The notes: generated from the letters alone by a model not told the origin. A stretch of 64,000 bases of DNA from Bacillus solitudinis (GCF_002797395.1 NZ_KZ454943.1:3633966-3697965); one strand, 5' to 3'. Numbered from the stretch's first letter, positions 27,036 to 36,644 are shown. Made by a program: numbers and translations.

Positions 27036-27827
27036 ATGGAAATACTACTTTGGCCAACAGAAGCTCCTTTTTCAAAAGGGACAACGGAAGAGGATAAGCC
27101 CGCGATTATCCCATATTTACTAAAAGGAGAGAATCATCCTATCGTTCTCATCTGTCCGGGAGGAGGATATAGTAGAAGAGCAAACCACGAAGGAGAACCG
27201 ATAGCTAAATGGTTAAATTCAATTGGCATTTCCGCATTTGTCCTAAGGTATCGAGTCGCTCCATACCAATATCCTTGCGCTACACTTGATGTCAAGCGAG
27301 CAATTCGGACAATTCGCTATAATGCGAGCAAATACCAAATTAACCCAGAAAAATTAGCTGTGCTTGGTTTCTCTGCAGGAGGTCATCTTGCATCAACTGC
27401 AGGTACGTCATTTGATTATGGAAATTCATTGGAAGAAGATCCGATTGAGACTATGTCCAGTCGGCCTAATCTATTGTTACTTTGCTATCCTGTAATAACA
27501 ATGGAAGAACCTTTTATGCATGAAGGTTCACGCACAAATCTGCTAGGTGAACAACCTGAACAATTAATGATTAAAAAGCTTAGTAGCGAATATCAGGTGA
27601 CAGCAGAGACGCCTCCAACGTTTTTATGGCATACTTCCGATGATGCATCTGTCCCAGTTGAAAATAGTTTGGAGTTTGCTAAAGCATTACGGAAACACGA
27701 CGTATTATTTGATTTGCATGTCTACTCTAAAGGACGGCATGGCTTAGGGATGGCAGCAGAAGATGCACATGTTAGTTCTTGGACAGCTAATTGTGAATCA
27801 TGGTTTCGGATGAATGAATTTATTTAA
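27036..27827 (+). CDS. Alpha/beta hydrolase, probable carbohydrate esterase
   Basis: A 263-residue alpha/beta hydrolase of the BD-FAE/acetylxylan esterase-like group, without signal peptide. The oxyanion region is CPGGGYSRRANHEGEP, the nucleophile S113 sits in GFSAGG, an Asp in WHTSDDASVP and a His in SKGRHGLG complete the triad. AAAGG precedes ATG 27036. Location in the pectin island suggests removal of acetyl or other esters from imported oligosaccharides, next to the CE12-like enzyme. Substrate not known. Confidence 0.85.
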   Translation: MEILLWPTEAPFSKGTTEEDKPAIIPYLLKGENHPIVLICPGGGYSRRANHEGEPIAKWLNSIGISAFVLRYRVAPYQYPCATLDVKRAIRTIRYNASKYQINPEKLAVLGFSAGGHLASTAGTSFDYGNSLEEDPIETMSSRPNLLLLCYPVITMEEPFMHEGSRTNLLGEQPEQLMIKKLSSEYQVTAETPPTFLWHTSDDASVPVENSLEFAKALRKHDVLFDLHVYSKGRHGLGMAAEDAHVSSWTANCESWFRMNEFI

Positions 27828-27925
27828 ATAAATCAATGCTTTAAATGAGGGATAGTTCAAGCTTCTACCCCTCTTTCAATTATTAATTTTCTATTTCTAA
27901 GAACAACAAAGAGAAGAAGTTAGTA

Positions 27926-27973
27926 TTGACAAATGAAGTAGTAGATTACTAAAATATAATAACAACGTTGTTA
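27926..27973 (+). promoter_or_regulatory. Promoter with a perfect palindromic operator
   Basis: TTGACA and TAAAAT are 18 bases apart. The perfect palindrome TAACAACGTTGTTA (27960-27973) lies at the expected start of transcription. Its CG centre is typical of LacI-family operators. The same 14-mer recurs at 54500-54513. Confidence 0.65.
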
Positions 27974-28000
27974 AAGATAAAGTATCAGGAGGAGAAATGG

Positions 28001-29305
28001 ATGAATAAAATTGTGGTTTGTGGTGTGAGTAATCGAGCATTGGGAATGTTTATTAATCCTGTTATCAATAAGTTTTCAGAACAGAATGAAATTGTTGGTT
28101 TGCTAGATACTGATGAACGTCGGATTGAGATTTGTAAAGAAAGGTTTCCGGAATTGGTTAATCTTCCTGCTTATAAAACAAACCAGTTTGATCAGATGAT
28201 TGAAGAAACAAATCCAACGTCAGTCATTGTCACAAGTCGTGATGATACACATATCGACTATATTTTAAAAGGCTTGGAGCACAATCTTACAGTTATTACT
28301 GAAAAACCAATGGTTACAACAGTGAAAGATGCTAAAAAGGTCATGGAAGCAGAAAAGAAAAGTAAGGGAAAGGTCATTGTCGCTTTTAACTACCGTTATA
28401 ATGCCTTTCATCGTAAAATAAAAGAAATGATTTTAGAAGGCAAAATTGGACGTGTAACATCAGTAGATTTGAATTGGTATATTGATACGTATCATGGAGC
28501 TAGTTATTTCAAACGTTGGAACCGTAAGAGAGAATTCTCTGGAGGACTCTCTATTCATAAATCGACTCACCATTTTGATTTAGTTAACTGGTGGATCGAT
28601 CAAAAACCAGAAGAGGTATTCGCTTATGGGGCGTTAAATTACTTTGGAAAAGACGGAGAGCTTAACCCAAGTCCAACTGACAATCGTTATTGTGGAACCT
28701 GTAATGAAAAGCCAGAGTGTGGGTATTACATGAGATGGAATAGCCGTAGCCAAGCGGGAGCTGTCAAAGACGATCATGTTCTCTCTGAAGGAATTGAAAA
28801 ATCTGAGCAAAGCTACACAAACTATCGTCCAGATGCCTGTATTTTTGATAACGAGATAGAGATTGAGGATACGTATGTCGCTTCAGTAAAATATGATAAG
28901 GGTGCTTTTTTAAGCTACTCCATAAACTTTTCTGTCCCATTTGAGGGGTACCGACTTGCGATTAATGGTACAAAAGGAAGAATTGAAACACAGGAGTTTC
29001 ATGAATTAAGTCGAGTTCCTTTCCCTGTCCCAGAACAAACAATTGATTATTTTCCTTTATTCGGTGCGAAGGAGAGCATTCATGTTGTCCAAGGTGAAGG
29101 AACACATGGTGGGGGAGATCCACTATTACAAGAAGACATTTTTATGGGAGTTGACCCGAATCGTCCTTACGAAATTTTGGCGGGGGCAGAGGCGGGAGCT
29201 TACTCCATTGCTGTCGGTGAAGGTGTTTGGCGTTCAAGCAAAGAGAATAAGCCATTAAAAGTTGAGGAAATGATGAAAGAAACGGAAACTGTATATATTA
29301 AATAG
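28001..29305 (+). CDS. Gfo/Idh/MocA-family oxidoreductase
   Basis: A 434-residue NAD(P)-dependent sugar dehydrogenase family member. An N-terminal Rossmann fold occupies about 1-120, with the EKP motif near residue 102, followed by the alpha/beta catalytic domain. The catalytic region HKSTHHFDLVNWW is clear. A Cys-containing segment follows (YCGTC, then ECGYYMR, later DACIF), seen in some family members and possibly metal binding. ATG 28001 is preferred, six bases after AGGAGGAG; the frame is open further upstream but without a ribosome site. Probable role: oxidation or epimerisation of a sugar from pectin. Confidence 0.9.
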   Translation: MNKIVVCGVSNRALGMFINPVINKFSEQNEIVGLLDTDERRIEICKERFPELVNLPAYKTNQFDQMIEETNPTSVIVTSRDDTHIDYILKGLEHNLTVITEKPMVTTVKDAKKVMEAEKKSKGKVIVAFNYRYNAFHRKIKEMILEGKIGRVTSVDLNWYIDTYHGASYFKRWNRKREFSGGLSIHKSTHHFDLVNWWIDQKPEEVFAYGALNYFGKDGELNPSPTDNRYCGTCNEKPECGYYMRWNSRSQAGAVKDDHVLSEGIEKSEQSYTNYRPDACIFDNEIEIEDTYVASVKYDKGAFLSYSINFSVPFEGYRLAINGTKGRIETQEFHELSRVPFPVPEQTIDYFPLFGAKESIHVVQGEGTHGGGDPLLQEDIFMGVDPNRPYEILAGAEAGAYSIAVGEGVWRSSKENKPLKVEEMMKETETVYIK

Positions 29306-29330
29306 GTATTAGTTGGAATAATAATAGTTC

Positions 29331-29397
29331 CCCTTCAAGTAGAAAGTGTAAAATCATCTCATTAAGAGTGGTCTTACATTCTACTAGAAGGGTTTTT
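29331..29397 (+). terminator. Rho-independent terminator
   Basis: A long imperfect stem (cccttcaagtagaaagtgtaa pairing with ttacattctactagaaggg) is followed by five T residues. It ends the oxidoreductase transcript. Confidence 0.8.
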
Positions 29398-29563
29398 ATT
29401 TTAGATAGAATCAGAGGGACGAGGTTTAATACATGAGTAGATTAAAAAATACTTGAAAATCATTCTCACAGATGCTCACTAAATCAATGCATTTATAAGA
29501 GATTTTCGTGTTTTTTTATATTTTTTTAACATTTAACATCTATAAACTGGTTAACATAACCCC

Positions 29564-29589
29564 TATAATTAGGTTGTAAGCACTTACAA
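29564..29589 (+). promoter_or_regulatory. -10 box and operator of the binding protein gene
   Basis: TATAAT (29564-29569) is followed after four bases by the palindrome TTGTAAGCACTTACAA (29574-29589), at the transcription start. No good -35 box is present, which suggests an activator such as the YesN-type regulator. The palindrome is one base from an ideal symmetric cre, with CA instead of CG at the centre. Confidence 0.65.
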
Positions 29590-29611
29590 ATATATTTAGG
29601 GGGAAAAATGT

Positions 29612-30928
29612 ATGAAAATGAAATTTAAACTTATGTTGCTAATGTTAGCATCTATTTTTGTTATCGCTGCTTGTAGCGGAGGAAATGAAGATACAGATAC
29701 TCCTGCTGATAATGGCGACGATGAAGCGCCAGCAGCAGAAGGTGAAGTGACAATTCGTGTCGCATGGTGGGGAGGCCAAGAGCGTCATGACATGACTCTT
29801 GAAGCTATCGAGCTTTTCGAAGCTGAATATCCAAACATCAAAGTTGAGCCTGAATTCACAGGTTGGGATGGTTATTGGGAAAGATTAAACACGCAAGCGG
29901 CGGGTAACAATCTTCCGGATATTGTCAACATGGATAATTCAAAAATGAATGAGTATAATTCTCGTGATTTACTAATTGATTTAACACCTTTTATTGAAGA
30001 TGGAACGATTAACTTAGAAAATGTTGAAGATGTTTATCAAGAAATTAATACCATTAACGATGAAGTGCTTGCGGTTTCATTAGGTGCTAATGCACTAGCT
30101 GCGATTGTGAATGAGACATTAATTGAAGAACATGGCGTCACATTTGAGCCTGGTTACACTTATGACGATGTAAAAGAAGCAATGCTTGGAATTAGTGAGT
30201 CTGCTTCAGGCGAATTTTTCGGCTATGACTTTGCGAATGCTGAATTAGAATTGTTTACAGTATATGCTCGTCAAAAAGGTGAGTCTTTGTTTAATGAAGA
30301 TGGTACTGGCTTTAATTATAGTGATGAAACTTTAGTTGAGTATTTAACTTTTGTTCAAGATATGGTGAATAGTGGAGCGGCTCCTTCACATGACATTTCA
30401 ATGGAGTATGTTGAGGGTGGTCAATCAATGGTAGGTGAAGGTTCAGCAGCTATTCAGACAGCTGCAAGTAATCAAATCATTGGTGCTGCTCAACAAACAG
30501 AAGATACTTTAGGTTTGAGACTTCTTCCTACATTAGAAGGTGGAGAGAAGGGGAACTGGATACGTCCAAGTATGTCTTTCTCAATCTCATCTCATTCTGA
30601 ACAACAAGAAGCTGCAGCGAAGTTCATTGACTTCTTCACTAATAGTTTAGAAGCAAATGAAATTTTACGTGCTGACCGTGGTGTGCCAATCTCATCTGAA
30701 GTTCGTGAGCACTTAGCTGGGATGGTTGAGGGTCCTGTAAAAGCAACGTTCGACTATTTAGAGTTGGTTGAAGACTACACAAGCCCTGCAAATCCACTAC
30801 CACCAGCTGGTGAATCTGAAGTTCGTGGTGCATTCTTACGTATGATTGAGTTACTTAAGTACGATAGAATTTCTCCTGAAGATGCCGCAGAACAATTCCG
30901 TGGAGAAGCAGAAGCAGTTTTACAATAA
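29612..30928 (+). CDS. Solute-binding lipoprotein of the second importer (CUT1)
   Basis: A 438-residue extracytoplasmic sugar-binding protein. A lipoprotein signal peptide ends at lipobox VIAAC with Cys at residue 21, then an acidic Asp/Glu-rich linker and a bilobal domain starting at TIRVAWWGG. Length and neighbours match YesO-type binding proteins for rhamnogalacturonan fragments. AGGGGGA precedes ATG 29612; an ATG four bases earlier is out of frame and stops at once. A terminator separates it from the permeases, which have their own promoter, allowing excess binding protein. Confidence 0.92.
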   Translation: MKMKFKLMLLMLASIFVIAACSGGNEDTDTPADNGDDEAPAAEGEVTIRVAWWGGQERHDMTLEAIELFEAEYPNIKVEPEFTGWDGYWERLNTQAAGNNLPDIVNMDNSKMNEYNSRDLLIDLTPFIEDGTINLENVEDVYQEINTINDEVLAVSLGANALAAIVNETLIEEHGVTFEPGYTYDDVKEAMLGISESASGEFFGYDFANAELELFTVYARQKGESLFNEDGTGFNYSDETLVEYLTFVQDMVNSGAAPSHDISMEYVEGGQSMVGEGSAAIQTAASNQIIGAAQQTEDTLGLRLLPTLEGGEKGNWIRPSMSFSISSHSEQQEAAAKFIDFFTNSLEANEILRADRGVPISSEVREHLAGMVEGPVKATFDYLELVEDYTSPANPLPPAGESEVRGAFLRMIELLKYDRISPEDAAEQFRGEAEAVLQ

Positions 30929-30948
30929 TTTATAATTGAAATAGCGAT

Positions 30949-30975
30949 AAACCCCCTTCGTGTGAAGGGGGTTTT
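30949..30975 (+). terminator. Terminator between binding protein and permeases
   Basis: A 10-bp perfect G+C-rich stem (aacccccttc / gaagggggtt) with a 4-base loop is followed by a T run. Confidence 0.88.
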
Positions 30976-31113
30976 GTTGTACTCCTATTGTTATGTGTGG
31001 CTTTTGGACTATTAAACACCGTTTATTCTTAATTTATATAACAATTGTGTAATTTCGTTGTTTTTAAAAAGATATTTAACTTTTATACTCTACAACAATT
31101 ATGACACACGTCT

Positions 31114-31137
31114 TATAATTGTTGTAAGCACTTACAG
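31114..31137 (+). promoter_or_regulatory. -10 box and operator of the permease operon
   Basis: TATAAT (31114-31119) is followed after two bases by TTGTAAGCACTTACAG (31122-31137), the same operator in nearly the same place as at 29564-29589. The -35 region is again poor. Confidence 0.65.
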
Positions 31138-31189
31138 TATAGATGAAGAGTATAAACTTCTATACTAGATATAAAGGAGGTTAGAAGTG

Positions 31190-32137
31190 ATGGATAAAGA
31201 ATTAACAAAAACAGAAGTTAGTGACGTGGCAGCAAAAAAACAACGTCGTAAAAAGGCATTTAAAGAAAACTTAACGGCGTACGCAATTATATCACCATGG
31301 CTAGTAGGTTTCCTAGCTTTAATCATTGGTCCAATGATCGCTTCATTGTACTTATCGTTTACCAATTATGACATGCTTTCCACTGCAGGTTGGGTAGGGT
31401 TTGATAACTATACTAAAATCTTAACGAGTGACCCACGCTTTATGCAGTCAATGAAAGTCACTTTAATATTCGTCTTTATTTCAACACCTTTAAAACTGGC
31501 GTTTGCGTTATTTTTAGCAATGCTATTTAATACGGGAAGAAAAGGGACGGGATTGTTTACAACGGTTTACTACATCCCATCGATTATTGGAGGTAGTGTT
31601 GCTATTGCGGTTGTTTGGAGACAAATGTTCGGACGCACTGGTGCTATCAATGGTCTTATGGAATCGATTGGTTTACCAACAATGAATTGGATTGGGAATC
31701 CAGATACCGCCCTATCTGTCTTAGTATTATTGATTATCTGGCAATTTGGTTCACCAATGATTATCTTTTTAGCTGGGTTACGACAAATACCTGGCGAGTT
31801 ATACGAAGCAGCTAGCGTAGATGGAGCAAATAAATTTACGCAATTCCTGCAAATTACACTTCCAATGTTAACACCAGTTATTTTCTTTAATTTAATTATG
31901 CAAACAATTGGTGGTTTCATGACCTTTACCCAAGCTTACTTAATTACTGGCGGGGGGCCACTTGATGCTACGCTATTCTATGCAGTTTATTTATATGAAG
32001 TTGCATTTGAATACTTACGTATGGGTTATGCCTCAGCAATGGCTTGGTTGATTCTCATTTTAATAGGTATAATTACATTAATTCTCTTTAAAACTTCTAA
32101 GTATTGGGTTCACTACGAATCTGAAGGAGGAAAATAA
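31190..32137 (+). CDS. ABC importer permease, YesP-like
   Basis: A 315-residue membrane subunit of the second importer, with an N-terminal basic tail and six helices. The EAA loop reads YEAASVDGANKFTQFLQITLP. It resembles YesP/MalF-type CUT1 permeases. GTG 31187 and ATG 31190 are adjacent; AAGGAGG precedes both, and ATG is chosen. It is followed by its partner with a one-base gap, so both are translated from one message. Confidence 0.92.
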   Translation: MDKELTKTEVSDVAAKKQRRKKAFKENLTAYAIISPWLVGFLALIIGPMIASLYLSFTNYDMLSTAGWVGFDNYTKILTSDPRFMQSMKVTLIFVFISTPLKLAFALFLAMLFNTGRKGTGLFTTVYYIPSIIGGSVAIAVVWRQMFGRTGAINGLMESIGLPTMNWIGNPDTALSVLVLLIIWQFGSPMIIFLAGLRQIPGELYEAASVDGANKFTQFLQITLPMLTPVIFFNLIMQTIGGFMTFTQAYLITGGGPLDATLFYAVYLYEVAFEYLRMGYASAMAWLILILIGIITLILFKTSKYWVHYESEGGK

Positions 32138-32138
32138 C

Positions 32139-32984
32139 ATGAAAAAGAAACGTAGTAGAATTTCAGATTTAATTTACTATCTGTTTGTTATTGCTTTTGG
32201 TTTTGTGATGATATATCCGATTCTTTGGATGTTCTCTGGTTCATTAAAGCCTGCCACCGAGATATTTAGTAAAACGTTATCATTAATTCCAAGTGAATTT
32301 GTATGGTCAAACTATCCAGTCGGGTGGCAAGGCTTCGGTCGCACTGGATTTGACATCTTTTTCAAAAATTCCTTGATTGTCACTTCTCTCGTGGTAATCG
32401 GAACAATTGTATCTTCGAGTATTGTAGCTTATGGCTTTGCGCGCTTGAATTTTAAATTTAAAGGAATACTATTTGGCTGTCTAATGGCAACGATAATGCT
32501 TCCAGTACAAATTACTCTTATTCCGCAATATATTTTGTTCCATAATCTGGGCTGGGTCAATACGTTTCTTCCATTAATTGTTCCTGCATTTTTAGGAGGA
32601 ACGCCATTCTTTATTTTCTTGCTTATTCAGTTTATTAGAGGGATACCAAGAGAACTTGATGAAGCAGCTATTATCGATGGATGCTCGACCTTTAGTGTTT
32701 TCACAAGAATTATTCTCCCTCTATTAAAACCAGCATTAGTAACAGTAGCAATCTTTGCTTTTATGTGGTCATGGGACGATTTTCTTTCACAATTAATCTA
32801 TCTAAACAATATCAATTTGCAAACAGTAACATTAGGTTTACGAAATTTTATGGATGCAGATGGAAACACAAGTTGGGGACCATTACTGGCGATGTCATCT
32901 TTGTCGCTTTTACCTCAATTTCTCTTGTTTGCTTTTTTCCAGAAGTATCTGGTAGAAGGTATTGCAACAACAGGTCTCAAATAA
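32139..32984 (+). CDS. ABC importer permease, YesQ-like
   Basis: A 281-residue MalG-type partner permease with six predicted helices. The EAA loop reads DEAAIIDGCSTFSVFTRIILP. GGAGG overlaps the end of the preceding gene. It forms the membrane channel with the YesP-like subunit. No ATPase is encoded nearby, as usual for systems served by a shared MsmX-type ATPase. Confidence 0.92.
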   Translation: MKKKRSRISDLIYYLFVIAFGFVMIYPILWMFSGSLKPATEIFSKTLSLIPSEFVWSNYPVGWQGFGRTGFDIFFKNSLIVTSLVVIGTIVSSSIVAYGFARLNFKFKGILFGCLMATIMLPVQITLIPQYILFHNLGWVNTFLPLIVPAFLGGTPFFIFLLIQFIRGIPRELDEAAIIDGCSTFSVFTRIILPLLKPALVTVAIFAFMWSWDDFLSQLIYLNNINLQTVTLGLRNFMDADGNTSWGPLLAMSSLSLLPQFLLFAFFQKYLVEGIATTGLK

Positions 32985-33005
32985 TATCAACAAGAGGAGG
33001 AATGA

Positions 33006-34052
33006 ATGTTGAAGTCTCTAGTTTATGATGAAAAAGAGCTAATACAAGTCATTGACAGAATTGTTGAGCGAACGTTTGAAATGGACCATACGTGGGACTG
33101 GCCAGCAGGGGTAGCTTTTTATGGAGTATGTACAGCTTATAAAGCTACCAAAAACGAGAAGTATTTACTGCAATTGAAAGAATGGGTTGATGAATATATT
33201 GAGTATGGACTACCACCAATGTCTGTTAATATCGTATCCATGGGTCATACGTTATTAACGTTATACGAGGAAACAGGTGAAGAGAAGTACCTTGACCTAG
33301 CTATAAAAAAGGCCGACTATTTAATTCATGATGCACCTCGTTTTGCAGAAGGTGTCCTCCAACATACAGTTGGAGGAGGGGTTTCTGTTTTTCCTGAACA
33401 GGCTTGGATAGATACACTCTTTATGGCGGGTTATTTTCTCATTCGGATGGGGGAATCATTAGATAATCCTGAATACACGAATGATGGATTAAGACAATTC
33501 CATGGTCATGAAAAGTATTTACAAGATCAGAAAACTAATTTGTACTATCATGGCTGGGATAATCTTCAGGGTAATAACATGTCAAGTATATTTTGGGCGC
33601 GAGGAAACGCTTGGGCAGCTTATACCATGGCGGCTGTACTCGGAAAAATTGATGTAAAAGAACCTTCATTTATGGAGATTAATGGTTCAATTCGCGACCA
33701 ATTGAGTGCATTAATACAACTTCAATCCGAAAATGGATTATGGCATACTATTTTGACAGAGCCAGAATCGTATGAAGAAACATCTGGATCTGCTGGAATT
33801 GCTGCTGCGTTAGTTTTAAGAGGCGCGAATACACCTAAAACATTCAAGGCTGCACAAAAAGCTTTGGATGGTTTATTGAAAAAGGTTGATGAGAGAGGGA
33901 CAGTTCTTGATGTTTCAACTGGTACGGCTGTTATGAATAGTGCAGAAGGCTATCGTACGACGTCCAAAAAGCGTATTGAAGGATGGGGACAAGGTCTTGC
34001 CCTCGCATTTTTCTCTCATGTGTTAAGACAAGGGAAACAAACGAATGCTTAA
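33006..34052 (+). CDS. GH105 unsaturated rhamnogalacturonyl hydrolase (YesR-like)
   Basis: A 348-residue cytoplasmic GH105 enzyme. The catalytic Asp is D136 in EQAWIDTLFM; FWARGNAWAAYTMA, ENGLWHTIL and ETSGSAG are further family marks. It hydrolyses the unsaturated galacturonate at the non-reducing end of oligosaccharides produced by RG lyases. AGAGGAGG precedes ATG 33006 and the gene follows the permease by 21 bases, so uptake and first cytoplasmic cleavage are co-expressed. It is only moderately similar to the GH105 of the first island, suggesting different substrates. Confidence 0.94.
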   Translation: MLKSLVYDEKELIQVIDRIVERTFEMDHTWDWPAGVAFYGVCTAYKATKNEKYLLQLKEWVDEYIEYGLPPMSVNIVSMGHTLLTLYEETGEEKYLDLAIKKADYLIHDAPRFAEGVLQHTVGGGVSVFPEQAWIDTLFMAGYFLIRMGESLDNPEYTNDGLRQFHGHEKYLQDQKTNLYYHGWDNLQGNNMSSIFWARGNAWAAYTMAAVLGKIDVKEPSFMEINGSIRDQLSALIQLQSENGLWHTILTEPESYEETSGSAGIAAALVLRGANTPKTFKAAQKALDGLLKKVDERGTVLDVSTGTAVMNSAEGYRTTSKKRIEGWGQGLALAFFSHVLRQGKQTNA

Positions 34053-34062
34053 ATGACAGGGG

Positions 34063-34082
34063 GTCACTCGATTTCGGGTGAC
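34063..34082 (+). terminator. Hairpin between GH105 and YesL-like genes
   Basis: An 8-bp stem (gtcactcg / cgggtgac) with a 4-base loop and no T run. It may stabilise the upstream message more than terminate it. Confidence 0.4.
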
Positions 34083-34129
34083 TCACCTTTCATTTATTGC
34101 AGAAATATAGGAAAAGGGGGTAGATTTTA

Positions 34130-34753
34130 TTGTTTCGTAAACTAACGGATGGAACCTTTAAAATTGCAGAATGGTTTATGCATTTAGCGCTTGTTAATTT
34201 TCTTTGGATTTTATTTACGGTGATTGGTTTAGGTATATTTGGGTGGGCTCCTGCAACGACAGCGGCATTTGGTGTCATCCGTAAAATTCTCATCTCACCA
34301 GACAGTGATGTGCCTCTTTTTCGTACATTTCTTTCCATTTATAAAAAGGACTTTATCCGCGCGAATGCGTTAGGGATTATTATTTTGTCGGGTGGAATTT
34401 TATTATTTTTAAGTAGCGGAATTATCAATGAAATGAATAATGCATTCTTTATCAGGATTTTACTAATTGGTGTAGCCTTTGTTTTTGGGGTTATTGTCAT
34501 GTTTTCTTTTCCAGTTTTCTCACATTACCGTCTAACCATTAGGGAAACTTTTCGCCATTCCTTTTTAATAGGTTTAGCTAATTTGCATTATTTTATTGTT
34601 TTTGTTGTTATCTTAGCTGTCCTTGCTGTCATATACGGTACATTTCCAGGGTTTATCATTTTTTACCTGGTAAGCATCCCTATTATCATTATCATGCATT
34701 TTTGTTTGAGAATTTTTGATAAAATTGAGAAGCAAACTGTAAAAACCGAATAG
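34130..34753 (+). CDS. YesL-like DUF624 membrane protein
   Basis: A 207-residue membrane protein with about five hydrophobic helices. The N-terminus (AEWFMHLALVNFLWILFTVIGL, then GWAPATTAAF) is the YesL/DUF624 pattern. In B. subtilis yesL opens the yes pectin cluster; its function is unknown. The start is TTG 34130, nine bases after AAAGGGGG. It lies between the importer/GH105 genes and the sensor kinase, as a likely part of the same regulon. Confidence 0.87.
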   Translation: MFRKLTDGTFKIAEWFMHLALVNFLWILFTVIGLGIFGWAPATTAAFGVIRKILISPDSDVPLFRTFLSIYKKDFIRANALGIIILSGGILLFLSSGIINEMNNAFFIRILLIGVAFVFGVIVMFSFPVFSHYRLTIRETFRHSFLIGLANLHYFIVFVVILAVLAVIYGTFPGFIIFYLVSIPIIIIMHFCLRIFDKIEKQTVKTE

Positions 34754-34782
34754 GATGTGTTCGTATTTAGCATGTATCATTA

Positions 34783-34791
34783 TGGTATAAT
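34783..34791 (+). promoter_or_regulatory. Extended -10 promoter of the YesM-YesN pair
   Basis: TGGTATAAT is an extended -10 element (TGnTATAAT) located 71 bases before the kinase start; the -35 region is poor. Confidence 0.5.
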
Positions 34792-34862
34792 AGCTAATGA
34801 GAAACTATAAATCGTCAATCGTTTTTCGTGCAAGTTATGGTGATGAAAGGTTGGTCTAAACA

Positions 34863-36644
34863 TTGGGCTTATTTAAACGATATCGAATACGTCATATCTT
34901 TTTTGGTAGCTTTTTTCTTTTTTTTATAATATTCTTGACGATTATTATAATGGTAACCTACCGCTATTCTGTGGACCAAATGATATCGACAACAACAGAA
35001 TTCCAAAAAGAAAATCTTGCGCTCTTGACGGAAGATTTAAATCGAAATTTAGATTATTTTGATGATATTTCTATTGTTTTGTCAAGACAGAAAGTGTTTC
35101 AAGATGCTCTGCGAGTAACCGATGATCCTTATACTAGGAGGACGTACTTCTCAGCGCTATCTCAAGACTTTTCAAATTATATATATAGTGTTCCAGGACT
35201 ACACTCGATTGAGGTTTACATGGAGCGCCCACCTAATAATGTGTTAAATCAGCCCATTCAATATTATCCTCTTGAAGTGATAGAGGATAAAGAGTGGAAT
35301 GAGCAAATTAAAAATAGAACACATGCTTGGATTGGAAAGCGAATCATTCCTTCACAAGGAATTGCCGACATTGATGTTGCTAGTCTGTCTAGAAATGTTT
35401 ATTCCGTTCGTGGAGAATTAGAAGCTATCCTCATTCTTAATATCGATTCAACTTTACTAGAAGATTGGTTAATTCGTACAAACTATGAATCAAATTTGCT
35501 TCTATTAGATAGTACAGGAACTGTTATCGCAAATTCAAATTCAGTTCCATTAGAAGATGATTTTCTAGCGTTTGTTGAGGAGAGCGCCTTAAATATTCAA
35601 GAACAACGAAGTCGGATGCATCAAGTTGAGCAAAAGGCAGAACATATTGTTGTCACCACACTCATTCCTTCAACAAACTGGACGATTATGGAGATAACTC
35701 CATATGAAGAACTAACGGCAGGGAGTAAGGTATTAACAGGAGTTTTAGCTTTAATAGGGATAGGTTGCATCCTCACTGCGTTTTTAGGGACTCTATATTT
35801 AACGAAAAAGTTTACGGACCCGATTCTTGATTTAACCCGAGTTTTAAAGCGCTTCCCGCAACAAGATATCTCAACGGAACTTCCTACGGATTACCGTAAC
35901 GAATTCGGACAGTTATACAATGGATACCGTGAGTTAATTAACCGAAGCAATATGCTGTATCAGTCTTTAATCGAACAACATCGTAGGCATAGAGAAGCTG
36001 AATTAAAAGCATTACAAGCAAATATTAACCCTCATTTTTTATATAACACTCTTGACCAATTAAATTGGAGTGCCCTAGAGCGTGGTGATGAGGATATGAG
36101 TCGTATGCTTGAATTACTTGGAAACATGTTGCGAATTGGCCTTTCAAAAGGTGAGAACATTATTTCAATTTATGATGAGTTAAGATATTTAGAATACTAT
36201 TTAAAAATTCAAAAAATCCAAATGGGAGAGAGACTTTCCTATAAGATTAATGCACCAGAAAGTGTAAGCGATTATTTTATTCCCAAATTAACGTTACAAC
36301 CTTTTGTTGAAAATTCAATTATTCATGGCTTTCATGACCAAAGAGAAGGGAATATCATAATCGAAGTGTTAGAATTAGACGATACAATAGAATTTAAGGT
36401 TATCGACAACGGAAGCGGTCTGAAAAGTGACAAAAACGTAATAAAAGAAAAAATGGACACTGGTGGTTACGGTACTGTCAATGTTCAAGAGCGATTGGAT
36501 CTTTATTTTAGCAATGATGCTAGCGTCTCGATTGAAAACCGAAAGTCTGGTGGAGCGATAGCAACTATATGTATTCCCAAAATTCGCGATAAAGAGAATA
36601 TTAAATACAAGGACTATAAGCTAGAAGAATACTACCCTACCTAA
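34863..36644 (+). CDS. Sensor histidine kinase, YesM-like
   Basis: A 593-residue membrane kinase. Helix 1 is at about 11-32, the extracytoplasmic Cache-like sensor at about 35-280, helix 2 at about 290-312, HAMP at about 313-368, then the His_kinase domain with H391 in NINPHFLYNTLDQL and an ATPase domain with QPFVENSIIHG and DNGSGL. This is the YesM/LytS class that pairs with AraC-type response regulators. Start TTG 34863 has a distant AAAGG, so translation may be weak. The YesN-like partner follows 71 bases later. Confidence 0.9.
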   Translation: MGLFKRYRIRHIFFGSFFLFFIIFLTIIIMVTYRYSVDQMISTTTEFQKENLALLTEDLNRNLDYFDDISIVLSRQKVFQDALRVTDDPYTRRTYFSALSQDFSNYIYSVPGLHSIEVYMERPPNNVLNQPIQYYPLEVIEDKEWNEQIKNRTHAWIGKRIIPSQGIADIDVASLSRNVYSVRGELEAILILNIDSTLLEDWLIRTNYESNLLLLDSTGTVIANSNSVPLEDDFLAFVEESALNIQEQRSRMHQVEQKAEHIVVTTLIPSTNWTIMEITPYEELTAGSKVLTGVLALIGIGCILTAFLGTLYLTKKFTDPILDLTRVLKRFPQQDISTELPTDYRNEFGQLYNGYRELINRSNMLYQSLIEQHRRHREAELKALQANINPHFLYNTLDQLNWSALERGDEDMSRMLELLGNMLRIGLSKGENIISIYDELRYLEYYLKIQKIQMGERLSYKINAPESVSDYFIPKLTLQPFVENSIIHGFHDQREGNIIIEVLELDDTIEFKVIDNGSGLKSDKNVIKEKMDTGGYGTVNVQERLDLYFSNDASVSIENRKSGGAIATICIPKIRDKENIKYKDYKLEEYYPT

